Positions 1 to 9,265 of a stretch of 57,963 nucleotides of DNA are shown one piece after another. Location: NCBI GenBank assembly GCA_028278065.1, contig JANQFA010000080.1:1-57963 (forward strand). Reading direction: 5' to 3'. The notes under the pieces are model-generated. The model was not told where the DNA came from, searched no databases, and saw only the letters and a list, made by a program, of their open reading frames with translations. Numbering within the stretch: position 1 is the stretch's first letter; every line of letters begins with the position of its first letter. The translations under genes and the position numbers were made by a program. This stretch comes from Myxococcota bacterium (lineage in GTDB: Bacteria; Myxococcota_A; UBA9160; JAFDET01).

Positions 1-227
1 GTCGCGCGGGCGCCGTGCCGGTGCAGCACGTCGAGGATCTTCCCGGTCGACTCCGCGTTGGGACCGTCGTCGATGGTGAGCGCCACGATACGCTCGGCGG
101 TGTCGAAGGAGTACACGACGCGCGCGTCGCGGCCGACCGAGATGTTCCACAGCTCGTCGGCCCGGCAGCCGCCTAGCGCAGCGACGAGGAGCACGGCGCA
201 GAGCCCGCGTCGCGCCGCGCCCGCCAT
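1..227 (-). CDS. Polysaccharide deacetylase lipoprotein, N-terminal part
   Basis: Only the first 75 codons lie in the window; the gene runs off the left edge. The product starts with a basic, hydrophobic signal ending in a lipobox (AALGGC, Cys at about residue 21), so it is probably anchored in an outer or inner membrane. Residues 48-56 read IVALTIDDG, the first conserved motif of the NodB/polysaccharide deacetylase fold, where the second Asp of the DD pair is a metal ligand. Such enzymes remove N- or O-acetyl groups from envelope glycans. The ATG follows the stop of the upstream esterase by one base (TAGGATG), so the two are probably translated together. The substrate cannot be judged from this fragment. 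Confidence 0.8.
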   Translation of the reverse strand, partial: MAGAARRGLCAVLLVAALGGCRADELWNISVGRDARVVYSFDTAERIVALTIDDGPNAESTGKILDVLHRHGARA

Positions 228-228
228 C

Positions 229-906
229 CTAGACCAGCGCGATGGGCGAGATGACCTTGCTCTCCAGCCACTCGAGGAGATCGCGCAGCGCCTCGGGCCG
301 GATCTCGTGGGCCATCTCGTACTCGCGGAAGGTGAGCCCGACGCCGAAGGGAAGCAGCGCTTCGCGCGACTCGCGGGCCCGCTCCACCGGGATCATCGGG
401 TCCTCGGTGCCGTGGGCCACGAACACCGGCAGGTTCTCGTGCTCGGGCAGCTTGGGGACGGCCTGGGCCACGGGGCCGGGGAGCCAGGAGGAGAGCGCCA
501 CCAGGCCGGCGAAGCGAGCCGGATCGCGCAGCGCCAGGTCGTAGGCCATCACCCCGCCCTGGCTGAAACCCATCAGCACCGTCTTGCGGGGGTCGACCGG
601 GTACTGCTCGCAGGCCGCGTCGAGGAAGGCGCGCAGGCCGTCGGCGGCGGCCGAGAACGCGTCGGGATCGAACTCCCCGCCCCCCGAGAGCGGGAACCAG
701 CCGTAGCCGGGCATCGCCCCCCCGCCCTGCATCTCGATCGCGAAGGCCACCGGACCCTGCGGGCAGATCACCAGGGCCTCCCCACCCAGGATCAGCGGCG
801 CCAGGCCGAGCAGGTCGTGGGCGCTGGCCCCCCAGCCGTGCAGAGCGAGGATCGTCGGGAAGGGGCCGTCTCCGGCGGGGACGTGGGCGGTGTGCATGAG
901 GTCCAT
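229..906 (-). CDS. Carboxylesterase/phospholipase-type alpha/beta hydrolase
   Basis: A 225-residue serine hydrolase of the Abhydrolase_2 (carboxylesterase/lysophospholipase) family. The oxyanion-side motif LHGWG is at residues 22-26. The nucleophile elbow GFSQGG puts Ser at 115, the acid is Asp169 in GTEDPMIP, and the base is His200 in EMAHEIRP, so the full triad is present in normal spacing and the length is normal for the family. No signal peptide is visible, so it is probably cytoplasmic and acts on small esters or lysolipids. It lies one base upstream of the deacetylase gene on the same strand. The exact substrate is unknown. Confidence 0.85.
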   Translation of the reverse strand: MDLMHTAHVPAGDGPFPTILALHGWGASAHDLLGLAPLILGGEALVICPQGPVAFAIEMQGGGAMPGYGWFPLSGGGEFDPDAFSAAADGLRAFLDAACEQYPVDPRKTVLMGFSQGGVMAYDLALRDPARFAGLVALSSWLPGPVAQAVPKLPEHENLPVFVAHGTEDPMIPVERARESREALLPFGVGLTFREYEMAHEIRPEALRDLLEWLESKVISPIALV

Positions 907-976
907 GGCGCCGCAGGCTAGCCCCCCTGCCCCCCCGTCGCCCGTGCGCTAATCAAGGGACCTTCGGAGCTCCCCA

Positions 977-2377
977 ATGGGCAAGAGTCTTCTCGACAAG
1001 GTGTGGGACGCGCACAGCGTCCGCGAGCTGCCCTCCGGACCGACGCAGCTCTTCATCGGCCTCCACCTCATCCACGAGGTGACGAGCCCGCAGGCCTTCG
1101 CGTCGATCCGCGACATGGGCGCCGCAGTCCGCTTCCCGGCCCGCACCTTCGCGACCGTGGACCACATCATCCCGACCGACTCGCAGGCCCGCCCTCTCTC
1201 GGATCCCCTGGCCGAGGCGATACTGGTCGAGCTGGAGAAGAACTGCGCCGAGCACGACATCACCTTCTTCGACCTGCCGAGCCGCAAGCAGGGCATCGTG
1301 CACGTGGTGGGCCCCGAGCTGGGCCTCACCCAGCCGGGCATGACCATCGCCTGCGGCGACAGCCATACCAGCACCCACGGCGCCTTCGGGTCCGTAGCGT
1401 TCGGGATCGGTACCAGCCAGGTGCGCGACGTGCTGGCCACCCAGTGCCTCGCGATGGCGCGCCCCGGCGTGCGCCGCATCGAGGTCAACGGCAAGCTCGG
1501 CGGCGGCGTCTACGCCAAGGACGTCATCCTCGACATCATCCGCCGCCTGGGTGTGAAGGGCGGCATCGGCTTCGCGTACGAGTACGCGGGAAGCGCCATC
1601 GAAGCCATGAGCCTCGAAGAGCGCATGACCGTCTGCAACATGTCGATCGAGGGCGGCGCGCGCGCCGGCTACGTCAACCCCGACGACACCACCTTCGAGT
1701 ACCTGCGCGGACGCGAGTACGCGCCCAGCGGCGAGGCCTGGGAGCGGGCCGTCACGTGGTGGCGCGGCATCGCCAGCGACTCCGACGCCGAGTACGCGGA
1801 CCGCGTCGAGATTCCGGCCGAGTCGATCGCGCCGACCGTCACCTGGGGGATCAATCCGGGCCAGAGCGCGGGGGTGGACGAACCCCTTCCGCGGGTGGAC
1901 GACCTGCCCATCGACGAACGCGCCTCGGCCGACGAGGCACTGCGCTTCATGGGGCTGCACGGCGGCGAGCCGCTGCTGGGGACGCGGATCGACGTGGCCT
2001 TCATCGGCTCCTGCACGAACGGCCGCATCTCGGACCTGCGCGAGGCCGCGCGGGTGGCCAGGACCGGGCGCGTGGCCTCCCACGTGCGCGCTCTGGTGGT
2101 GCCCGGCTCGCACGAGGTGGCCCGCCAGGCCGAGGCCGAGGGCCTGCCCGAGGTCTTCCGCGAGGCCGGCTTCCAGTGGCGCGAGCCGGGCTGCTCGATG
2201 TGCCTGGCCATGAACCCGGACAAGCTCGCGGGACGCGAGCTCTGCGCCTCGTCGAGCAACCGCAACTTCAAGGGTCGCCAGGGGTCGCCGACCGGCCGTA
2301 CACTGCTGATGTCGCCGGCGATGGTCGCCGCTGCCGCCGTGAAGGGCGAGGTCAGCGACGTGCGGGAGGTGCTGTGA
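977..2377 (+). CDS. leuC: 3-isopropylmalate dehydratase large subunit
   Basis: LeuC, the [4Fe-4S] subunit of isopropylmalate isomerase, which with LeuD interconverts 2- and 3-isopropylmalate in leucine synthesis. At 466 residues it matches the enterobacterial-type enzyme. The cluster ligands are visible as Cys346 (IGSCTNGR), Cys406 and Cys409 (GCSMC). The N-terminus [12 protein letters not shown] is typical of LeuC rather than of aconitase or homoaconitase. The gene overlaps leuD by one base (TGATG), so the two subunits are translationally coupled. leuA and leuB are not in the window. Related (R)-2-methylmalate or dimethylmalate dehydratases cannot be fully excluded. Confidence 0.92.
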   Translation: MGKSLLDKVWDAHSVRELPSGPTQLFIGLHLIHEVTSPQAFASIRDMGAAVRFPARTFATVDHIIPTDSQARPLSDPLAEAILVELEKNCAEHDITFFDLPSRKQGIVHVVGPELGLTQPGMTIACGDSHTSTHGAFGSVAFGIGTSQVRDVLATQCLAMARPGVRRIEVNGKLGGGVYAKDVILDIIRRLGVKGGIGFAYEYAGSAIEAMSLEERMTVCNMSIEGGARAGYVNPDDTTFEYLRGREYAPSGEAWERAVTWWRGIASDSDAEYADRVEIPAESIAPTVTWGINPGQSAGVDEPLPRVDDLPIDERASADEALRFMGLHGGEPLLGTRIDVAFIGSCTNGRISDLREAARVARTGRVASHVRALVVPGSHEVARQAEAEGLPEVFREAGFQWREPGCSMCLAMNPDKLAGRELCASSSNRNFKGRQGSPTGRTLLMSPAMVAAAAVKGEVSDVREVL

Positions 2378-2976
2378 TGTCGGGCTCGGAGCCGCGACTC
2401 CGCGTGGAGGGACGCGCCTGCGTCCTGCGCGGAGACGACATCGACACCGACCGCATCATCCCGGCGCGCTTCATGCGGGTGGTGACCTTCGACGGTCTCG
2501 GCGAGCACCTCTTCGAGGACGACCGCAGCCAGGCGAAGGGCGACCACCCGATCGACGACGAGCGCTTCGCCGGCGCGGAGATCCTGATCGTCGGCCGCAA
2601 CTTCGGCTGTGGCTCGTCGCGGGAGCACGCGCCCCAGGCGCTGATGCGGCGCGGCTTCCACGCCTTCGTGGGCGCCTCCTTCGCGGAGATCTTCTTCGGC
2701 AACTGCGTCTCCCTGGGTCTCCCCTGTGCCACCCTGTCCGAGGCGGCCCTCGCCGAGGTGATGGACTCGGTGGAGCTCGAGCCGACCCAGGAGATCGTGC
2801 TCGACGTCGCCTCGCGCACCCTCACCCACCGGGGCGGGACGATCCCCGTCGAGATCCCGGACGGCGCGCACACCCAGCTCGTCGAGGGCACCTGGAACGC
2901 CACCGCCGTCCTGCTCGAGGCCGGCGAAGCCATCGACGCCACCGCGGCACGACTCCCGTACGTCCAGGGCTTCTAG
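2377..2976 (+). CDS. leuD: 3-isopropylmalate dehydratase small subunit
   Basis: LeuD, the swivelling small subunit (199 residues) that completes the isopropylmalate isomerase active site. The diagnostic stretch DDIDTDRIIPARFM is near residues 18-31, and the substrate-binding loop FGCGSSREHAP lies near residue 75, as in the family. The ATG shares its A with the TGA of leuC, which fixes the start. The next gene, a sulfatase-like lipoprotein, begins only two bases after the stop, so transcription may continue into it although the functions look unrelated. Confidence 0.92.
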   Translation: MSGSEPRLRVEGRACVLRGDDIDTDRIIPARFMRVVTFDGLGEHLFEDDRSQAKGDHPIDDERFAGAEILIVGRNFGCGSSREHAPQALMRRGFHAFVGASFAEIFFGNCVSLGLPCATLSEAALAEVMDSVELEPTQEIVLDVASRTLTHRGGTIPVEIPDGAHTQLVEGTWNATAVLLEAGEAIDATAARLPYVQGF

Positions 2977-2978
2977 GC

Positions 2979-4328
2979 GTGCGAGCCGGGACCCTCGGGC
3001 TGGCGCTGCTGGTCGCCGGCCTCGCCTGCGCACCCGCCGGGTCCGAGCGCGCCCACCCCGACGTGATCATCGTGACCGTCGACACCCTGCGCGCCGACGC
3101 CCTGGGCGCCTACGGGCGAGCGGACGCGCGCACGCCGCACATCGACGCCCTGGCGGCACGCGGCATGCGCTTCGATCACGCGACGTGCCCGGTCCCGCGC
3201 ACCACCCCCGCACTCGCCACGATGCTGACCGGCCTCGAGCCGCATCGTCACGGCTCCGTGCGCGCAGCCGTTCCGATCGCGACCGGAACCACGCTGGGCG
3301 AGATGCTGCGCCCGCTCGGCTTCGAGACGGCGGCCGTCAGCGCGAGCCGGGTCGCCAGCCGCAAGGAGGGACTCCACCGCGGCTTCGACTTCTTCGAGGG
3401 CAAGGAAGACCTCCCCCACTGGCGCGCGGGGGTGCTGAGCGAGCGCGCCCTCGCACTGGTGGATCGCGTATCCGCGGACGCTCCGCTCTTTCTCTGGGTG
3501 CACTACACGGAGCCCCACTGGCCCTACCGACCCCCGGCGCACATGCAGCCCGGACCCGAGGGCGATGCGTGCCGCGACCTCCTGGCCCGCGTGGACGCGG
3601 GCGAGGTGAAGCGACTCGAGCTGCAGTACGACGTGGGCGGCGTGGCCGCTGGGGCGCTCGATTCGTGCCGCGTCCTCTATCAGGCGGAGGTCGCCCACGT
3701 GGACCAGGCGATCGGCGCGCTCTTCGACGGTCTGCGCACGCGCGGGCGCTGGGACGACGCCATCGTCGTGCTGACCGCCGACCACGGCGAGAACTTCGGC
3801 GAAGGAGGGAGCTTCTACCAGCACGGCGCCAACATCTACGACGCCAGCCTGCGCATTCCGCTGGTGATCGCCGGGCCCGGCATTCCCGCCGGCGTCGAGC
3901 GCGCCCCGTTCCGGCTGGAGGACATCCCGCCCACCCTGCTGGGGATGCTCGGCGTACCCCCCGATGCGAGGCCACCCGCCGACGGTGCCGACCGCTCGGC
4001 GCGGCTCCGCGGCGAGCGTCCCGTGGACGAGGACATCGTGGCCCTGGCGCGCTCGGGCCCGCCGGAGCCGCGCGAGCGCGCGGCGCGCACGGGGCGCTTC
4101 AAGCTGGTCGACCGCCGCACGCCGGGCGGCGGGCTGGAACGGCTGCTCATCGACCTGGAGGCGGACCCGCAGGAGACGCGCGACGCCAGCGCGGAGCACC
4201 CCGAGGTGGCGGCCCGTCTCGCTGCGACCCTCGACGCCTGGATCGCCGAGGTGGAGGGCACGCAGGCCCTGCCGGACCTCGATGCCGATCAGCGCGAGCG
4301 CCTGCGCGAGCTGGGCTACCTGGAATGA
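2979..4328 (+). CDS. Sulfatase-family lipoprotein with Thr at the nucleophile site (copy 1)
   Basis: A 449-residue alkaline-phosphatase-superfamily protein (Sulfatase domain) with a GTG start two bases after leuD. A short signal peptide ends at a lipobox (GLAC, Cys17). The first metal-site Asp is Asp35 in VTVDTLRAD, and the second metal motif is the ADHGENFGE stretch. The nucleophile motif reads PRTTPALATMLTG. Counting from the TG landmark, position 75 is Thr, not the Cys/Ser that becomes formylglycine in true sulfatases. A Thr nucleophile is known in phosphoethanolamine transferases and phosphodiesterases of this superfamily, so phosphoester or phosphotransfer chemistry is possible. It overlaps the next paralogue by four bases (ATGA). 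The substrate is unknown. Confidence 0.8.
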   Translation: MRAGTLGLALLVAGLACAPAGSERAHPDVIIVTVDTLRADALGAYGRADARTPHIDALAARGMRFDHATCPVPRTTPALATMLTGLEPHRHGSVRAAVPIATGTTLGEMLRPLGFETAAVSASRVASRKEGLHRGFDFFEGKEDLPHWRAGVLSERALALVDRVSADAPLFLWVHYTEPHWPYRPPAHMQPGPEGDACRDLLARVDAGEVKRLELQYDVGGVAAGALDSCRVLYQAEVAHVDQAIGALFDGLRTRGRWDDAIVVLTADHGENFGEGGSFYQHGANIYDASLRIPLVIAGPGIPAGVERAPFRLEDIPPTLLGMLGVPPDARPPADGADRSARLRGERPVDEDIVALARSGPPEPRERAARTGRFKLVDRRTPGGGLERLLIDLEADPQETRDASAEHPEVAARLAATLDAWIAEVEGTQALPDLDADQRERLRELGYLE

Positions 4329-5854
4329 GCCGCGCTCGCCGAGCCGTCGCGGCGACGCTCCTCCTGGCGGGCTGCGGTCTTCCGCTCCTGTCTGGCTGCG
4401 GTGAGCCGCGGCCGCCGGACGTGCTCGTCGTCACCGTGGACACCCTGCGCGCCGACCATCTGGGCGCCTACGGCCACGCCGGCGCAGAGACGCCGGTCAT
4501 GGATCGCCTGGCCCGCCAGGGCGTCCTCTTCAGCAATGCCGTGACGCCCCAGCCGCGCACCACCCCGGCCCTCGCATCGCTCTTCACCGGCCTCGAGCCC
4601 CACCGGCACGGCTCGGTCGAGGTGGGTCGTCCGATCCGGGCGGGCGCGCTGCTGGCCGAGCGCTTCGCGGAGGCGGGCTGGGCCACCATCGGCGTGACCC
4701 GAAGCGGCGTCACCAGCGAGCGCGAGAACTTCGACCGGGGCTTCGACCGCTTCGTGTCGGGGCGCGCGGCCTCGCCGGTGACGCGCACGGCCCTCGCCCT
4801 GGTGGCCGAGGCCGACGACGACCGCCCGCTCTTCCTCTGGGTCCACTACCTCGACCCCCACTTCCCCTACCGCCCGCCCGACGACCTCACCCCGCAGGAC
4901 GGCGCTGCCTGCCTGGCGCTGGCCGACGCGGTGCGGGCCCGGCGGCTCCGGCACCGCTGGCTGACCCACGACCGGGGCGGCGTGGCGAGCGCCGCCCGGG
5001 ATTCGTGCCTGCGCCTCTACGACGGCGAGATCGCGCACGTGGATCGGGAGATCGGCAGGCTGCTGGAAGGGCTGGATGCGTTCGGACGGCTCGATGGCGC
5101 CTTCCTGGTGCTCACGTCCGATCACGGCGAGCACCTCGGGGAGGCCGGCCTCTTCTACGAGCACGGCCCCAGCCTGCACGAAGCCGGACTGCGGGTGCCC
5201 CTCGTCGTCGCCGGACCCGGGATCGCGCCCGCGGCCCACGACACCCTCGTGCGTCTCGAGGATCTGGCACCGACGCTTCTCGCCCTGGTCGAGCTGCCTC
5301 CGCTCGAGCAGCCGGACGGCCGGGACCTCTCCGGCCTGCTGCGCGGCGGCGCCGCGCCGGGCGCCGGGCGCATCGCGATCGCCGAGAGCGCGAGCCTGGC
5401 CTGGATCCGCCAGCGGGACCGCAAGGACGAGCGCTGCTGGTCCGAGGGGCGCTTCAGCCTGTGCGCTCCGGCCGACGGGCCGGGAGTGCTCTTCGACACC
5501 GAGGCCGATCCCGGCCTCACCCGCGACGTCTCGGGCGAGCACCCGCAGGTCCTCGCCCGGCTCGAAGCCGCGCGCACCCGCTGGCGAGCCGACGACTTCC
5601 GCGAGCGCAGCGCGCGCGACGAGCGCTTCAAGCTGGTGCGCCGGCCGCGCCTGGACGGAGGCTGGGACGAGACCCTCCACGAGCTCGACTCGCCGGGAGC
5701 AGAGGATGCGGACGTGGCGGACCGCTACCCGGCCGACGCGGCTCGCCTGCGGGCCGCCCTCGATGCGTGGCTCTCGGAGCGCCGGCCCGCAGAGGCCATC
5801 GAGGTGGATCCGGAGACGCGCGACGCCCTGAAGGCGCTCGGCTACGCCGAGTAG
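4325..5854 (+). CDS. Sulfatase-family lipoprotein with Thr at the nucleophile site (copy 2)
   Basis: A 509-residue paralogue of the preceding protein. It shares VTVDTLRAD, PRTTPALA and FTGLEPHRHG in the catalytic region and ends in LGYAE where copy 1 ends in LGYLE. Two possible lipoboxes are present (LAGC, Cys17, and LSGC, Cys25). The nucleophile position is Thr79 and the metal motif SDHGEHLGE is intact. The two genes overlap by ATGA, so they are probably co-translated. It is about 60 residues longer than copy 1, mostly through an extra C-terminal segment that repeats the ERFKLV-type module. The tandem arrangement suggests duplication followed by specialisation. Predicted location is outside the cytoplasmic membrane. 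Confidence 0.8.
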   Translation: MSRARRAVAATLLLAGCGLPLLSGCGEPRPPDVLVVTVDTLRADHLGAYGHAGAETPVMDRLARQGVLFSNAVTPQPRTTPALASLFTGLEPHRHGSVEVGRPIRAGALLAERFAEAGWATIGVTRSGVTSERENFDRGFDRFVSGRAASPVTRTALALVAEADDDRPLFLWVHYLDPHFPYRPPDDLTPQDGAACLALADAVRARRLRHRWLTHDRGGVASAARDSCLRLYDGEIAHVDREIGRLLEGLDAFGRLDGAFLVLTSDHGEHLGEAGLFYEHGPSLHEAGLRVPLVVAGPGIAPAAHDTLVRLEDLAPTLLALVELPPLEQPDGRDLSGLLRGGAAPGAGRIAIAESASLAWIRQRDRKDERCWSEGRFSLCAPADGPGVLFDTEADPGLTRDVSGEHPQVLARLEAARTRWRADDFRERSARDERFKLVRRPRLDGGWDETLHELDSPGAEDADVADRYPADAARLRAALDAWLSERRPAEAIEVDPETRDALKALGYAE

Positions 5855-5862
5855 GCGCCCGC

Positions 5863-6639
5863 CTAGCGCCCCCGGAACTCGGGATCGCGCTTGGCGAGGA
5901 AGGCGTCGATTCCCTCGTTGTGGTCCTCCGAGCCGAACAGCGCGGCGAAGGCCGCCTGCTCGAGGGCGTGGGCCACGCGCACGTCCCCGCCCTGGCCCTC
6001 CTGGAGCACGCGCTTGGCGGCGCGCACCGCGAGGGGACCGCGCGCGGCGGCCGCCTCGGCGGCGGCGAGGGTCGCGTCGAGGAGCGCCTCGGGCTCGAAC
6101 ACGCGATTGACGAGCCCGATCTGCCGCGCCTCCTCCGCGCCCAGCACCTCGCCGAGCATGGCGATCTCCTTGGCCCAGGCCGGACCCACGCGGCGCACCA
6201 GGCGCGAAGTCCCCCCGAAGCCCGGGATCAGGCCCAGCTTCACCTCGGGCTGTCCGAACTTCGCCTTCTGCGAGGCGTAGACGAAGTCGCAGGCGAGGGC
6301 CAGCTCACAGCCGCCGCCCAGGGCGAAGCCGTTCACCGCAGCGATGGTGGGAACGGGCAGATCCTCCAGGGAGGCGAAGACCCGGTGGCCGAGCCCGCTG
6401 AAGCGCGCCGCATCCACGGTGGTGAAGTCGCGCATTCCCTCGATGTCGGCGCCGGCGCAGAAGGCGCGGCCAGCGCCCGTCACCACCAGGGCCCGCACGC
6501 TCTCGTCCCGGTGCACGGCCCCGATCGCCGCCTCGAGGGACTCCAGGGTCTCCGCGTCGAGCGCGTTCAGCACGTCCGCACGCGAGAGGGTCAACAGGGC
6601 CACGTCACCGCGGCGTTCGCTCGTAACCGGATCGCTCAC
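5863..6639 (-). CDS. Enoyl-CoA hydratase
   Basis: A 258-residue crotonase-fold protein that probably hydrates 2-enoyl-CoA in fatty acid beta-oxidation. Both catalytic glutamates of classical enoyl-CoA hydratase are present: one in the GGGCELAL motif and one in FGQPEVKLG. The oxyanion-hole segment GRAFCAGADI is intact. Length is normal. Its stop faces the end of the sulfatase-like pair with only 8 bases between. An AGGAGGTAC-like Shine-Dalgarno sequence sits just before the ATG on the minus strand. The chain-length preference cannot be read from the sequence. Confidence 0.88.
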   Translation of the reverse strand: MSDPVTSERRGDVALLTLSRADVLNALDAETLESLEAAIGAVHRDESVRALVVTGAGRAFCAGADIEGMRDFTTVDAARFSGLGHRVFASLEDLPVPTIAAVNGFALGGGCELALACDFVYASQKAKFGQPEVKLGLIPGFGGTSRLVRRVGPAWAKEIAMLGEVLGAEEARQIGLVNRVFEPEALLDATLAAAEAAAARGPLAVRAAKRVLQEGQGGDVRVAHALEQAAFAALFGSEDHNEGIDAFLAKRDPEFRGR

Positions 6640-6671
6640 CCGTACCTCCTGGCTGGGGGTCGGCTACGGGT

Positions 6672-6770
6672 TAGCGGATCCGCGGCGGATCGTCGCCCGA
6701 AACCCGATCGCCCTCCCGCACTTCCTAGCCGTCGTCGAGCGGGTAGCGGATCCGCGGCGGATCGTCGCCC
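6672..6770. repeat. Direct repeat copying a gene tail, with internal palindrome
   Basis: A 27-base sequence is present identically at 6672-6698 and 6744-6770, 72 bases apart. The right copy encodes the C-terminal GDDPPRIR of the large lipoprotein gene. The left copy lies just beyond that gene's stop. Each copy contains the odd palindrome GATCCGCGGCGGATC (6677-6691 and 6749-6763). It could be a slipped duplication of the gene end or a REP-like element. Confidence 0.75.
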
Positions 6771-9265
6771 AGGGCCGAGCGCAGGAACTCCACCCGCAGC
6801 CGACGCGACTCCTCCGCACTCTGGGCGCAGAAGTGCCCCTCCAGCGCGAGGGCCGGCGGAAGCGCCGCGCAGCCCGGCGTGGGCTCGAGGTCGGGAAGTG
6901 CGTCGGGCGCGAGCTGCACCAGCGCCCCGGTGGCCCGCCCCCCCAGGTTCCCCTGCACCACGCCCTCCACCGACGCCAGCCCGGGCACCTCGCGCAGGGC
7001 TCCGGCCAGGGGCAGCCCCAGTGCATAGGCTGCGGACTCGGTGGCCGCGTTGGGCACGAAGGCGTCGTCGAGCCCCTCGACCAGGAGGACGCTCGAGCGG
7101 CTGGGGCCGTTGGCGAAAGCCAGCTGGTTGTGCCGATCCTGATCGTCGTGGATCGACTGGAAGAGCGAGGCCGCCACCCAGATGTCGGCCGGCAGGAGGC
7201 CCGGCACGAAGGCGGGGAGCTGGGCGAGGATGGCCTCCGCCTGCTGGTGCAGCAGCACCTCCGCGAGCCGTGCGCCGCCGGCGACCAGCACCGCGGCGCG
7301 CAGCTCGGGCGCATGGGCCAGCAGGGCCTGGCCGTGGTTCGCTCCTTCGCTCGTGCCGTGGTAGAGCGCGGGCGCGTCCGGGTCCAGATCCGGAGCGCCG
7401 TCGGGTGCGCCGAGCGGGAGGACGTCCAGATCGCCCAGGCTCTCGTCGGCGAAGCGCAGGAAGGCGAGCTGCTCGCCCGTCGTCTGCAGCCAGTGGTCGG
7501 GAAGCGAGCGGTTGACGAAGAGCGAGAAGAAGAGGTTCGTCACCTGAAGCTCGATCCGCTCCTCCTCGCTGCGCAGCAGGCCGTCGGGACCCGTGGCCGG
7601 CGCCACGTCCCGGTTCAACACATCGCTGAAGCCCAGCACGGCGAAGCCCGCCTCGGCCAGGAAGCTGCGCGCCACGCGCACCACCTCGCCCTGGTCGCCC
7701 GGATTGCCGTGCTGATGGACCACCCAGGGCACGGGTCCGAGCGCGGCGGCTCGCGGCAGGGCCAGCACGAAGCCGACGGGGCGCGCGCCCTGGAGCGCGG
7801 GCCGCCCGTCGGGATCGCGCGCGAGGTCGGCGCGCGCGACGGGGGCCAGCTCCGGATCCTGGGGCCGCCAGTCGGGCGCCAGCCAGGTTCCGCGCACCAC
7901 CGCCGCGACCGGGCTGTCCGCCGGCTCGGGCTCGACCACGTAGCCCAGGAGCTCGGGGGCGGGCCCGGCGTCCAGCGCCGAGCGCATGGCGCGGAGATCG
8001 TCCCCGAGGCCCTCGGTAGAGCGGATCGAGAGGGGGAGGAGCAGCGCCAGGTCTTCCCGGGGGATGCGCGGCCGGGCCTGGCTCTCGAGAACGGCCAGGG
8101 CCGGGGCCACACGTGCCCGGGTCCGCGCCACCTCCGGCGGCTCCGCGAACACGGGGTCGGCGAGAGCGGCCGCGAAGAAATCGGACGGCGCCAGGGATGC
8201 GCCCGAGGCCGCGAGCGCGTGGCGCGTGACCACCAGGGCGAAGCGACCTCGGCCGTCGAGCGGCCGCGCCGGCGAGACCAGGAGCAGATGGGAGAAGCCG
8301 GCCGGGGTCACGTCGCTACGCGCCTCGGCACGGAAGGGCACCCGCCTTCCGGATTCGAGATCGATGAGCGCGATGCTGGCATCCGGCCGGAGGGATGCCG
8401 CGGGATCGCCCGGGAGCCGCCCGGCATCGAGGGGCTCGCTCAGCTCGACCACGATCGGTGCGAGCGGGCTCCAGCCGTCGAGCTGGTTCGCCTCGTGCAG
8501 GAGGGCGTCGAAGAGGGCCGGGACCAGCCCCTCCCGCGACGGGAGCGGAACCGCCACCCGCTCGCCGCTGAGCGTGCCCGAGTCCGACTCGAGGAAGTGA
8601 TCGTCGGGGAACGGTGCGAGCGAACCGGACTGCCGCCGATCGTGTACGACGAACGCGTCGGGCTGCGCCGCGCTCGTCGAGAAGCCCAGGCCCGAGATGC
8701 CGCGGGAGCTGCGCCAGATCATGGCGCACGCCGCGCCCGCGGGCAGCGCCGGTGCGGGGTTCACGAGGATCGATCCGTCGTCGAGGACCTCCGCATCGAA
8801 GTCGACGCTGCGGCCGTCGCACGCCAGGTCCATGCTCGCCAGGGAACGGACGTCGGCCGCGCGTGCGGGCCGCAGGTGAAGCCAGGCGCTCGGGGGCACG
8901 GTCTCACCCTGGACGGGATCGCTCGCCACCAGGTCGGGAATCGCCGGCGGCGCCTCGATGATCAGCTGCTCCCAGACGTCGCGGTCTCCATCGACCCCAC
9001 GCACGGCCAGGTGGTGCCTGCCCGGCGCGGCGTTGAAGGCCAGCAGCGCGCCACCCGCGACCGGGAGGCGCACGGTGTCGAGGGGTCGACCATCGAGCCA
9101 GACGCTCAGGGTCTCCCAGTCGATGCGGGTACCCAACGCCACGTGCAGGTTGACCTGGCTGCCGTGGTAGTCGGGGGTGACCGTGAGCTCGCCGTCCGCG
9201 TTCCCACAGGCGGCGGCGAACGCCAGCACCACCGCGAGGGCGCAGCCTCGCAGCCGCGCCGACAC
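6725..9265 (-). CDS. Large secreted lipoprotein with a serine-hydrolase motif
   Basis: An 846-residue protein that I do not recognise as a named family. It begins with a signal peptide ending at AAAC (Cys20), so it is probably a lipoprotein. The GTG start at 9265 has a GGGGAG ribosome site four bases before it. An N-terminal half resembling surface-protein beta domains includes APFPDDHFLE, a phrase seen in many myxobacterial secreted proteins. The C-terminal half looks like an alpha/beta hydrolase: HQHGNPGDQG, then a GTSEGAN nucleophile elbow, then a GLDDAFVP segment with a likely acid residue. A secreted lipase or esterase is the best guess, comparable in layout to virulence-factor lipases with an N-terminal domain. 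It is divergent from the DUF1499 gene. Confidence 0.7.
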   Translation of the reverse strand: MSARLRGCALAVVLAFAAACGNADGELTVTPDYHGSQVNLHVALGTRIDWETLSVWLDGRPLDTVRLPVAGGALLAFNAAPGRHHLAVRGVDGDRDVWEQLIIEAPPAIPDLVASDPVQGETVPPSAWLHLRPARAADVRSLASMDLACDGRSVDFDAEVLDDGSILVNPAPALPAGAACAMIWRSSRGISGLGFSTSAAQPDAFVVHDRRQSGSLAPFPDDHFLESDSGTLSGERVAVPLPSREGLVPALFDALLHEANQLDGWSPLAPIVVELSEPLDAGRLPGDPAASLRPDASIALIDLESGRRVPFRAEARSDVTPAGFSHLLLVSPARPLDGRGRFALVVTRHALAASGASLAPSDFFAAALADPVFAEPPEVARTRARVAPALAVLESQARPRIPREDLALLLPLSIRSTEGLGDDLRAMRSALDAGPAPELLGYVVEPEPADSPVAAVVRGTWLAPDWRPQDPELAPVARADLARDPDGRPALQGARPVGFVLALPRAAALGPVPWVVHQHGNPGDQGEVVRVARSFLAEAGFAVLGFSDVLNRDVAPATGPDGLLRSEEERIELQVTNLFFSLFVNRSLPDHWLQTTGEQLAFLRFADESLGDLDVLPLGAPDGAPDLDPDAPALYHGTSEGANHGQALLAHAPELRAAVLVAGGARLAEVLLHQQAEAILAQLPAFVPGLLPADIWVAASLFQSIHDDQDRHNQLAFANGPSRSSVLLVEGLDDAFVPNAATESAAYALGLPLAGALREVPGLASVEGVVQGNLGGRATGALVQLAPDALPDLEPTPGCAALPPALALEGHFCAQSAEESRRLRVEFLRSALGDDPPRIRYPLDDG

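Noticed and set aside
2979-5854. Polysaccharide-utilisation locus built on sulfatases
   Set aside because: There is no SusCD-like pair, glycoside hydrolase or formylglycine-generating enzyme nearby, and the sulfatase nucleophile Cys/Ser is absent.
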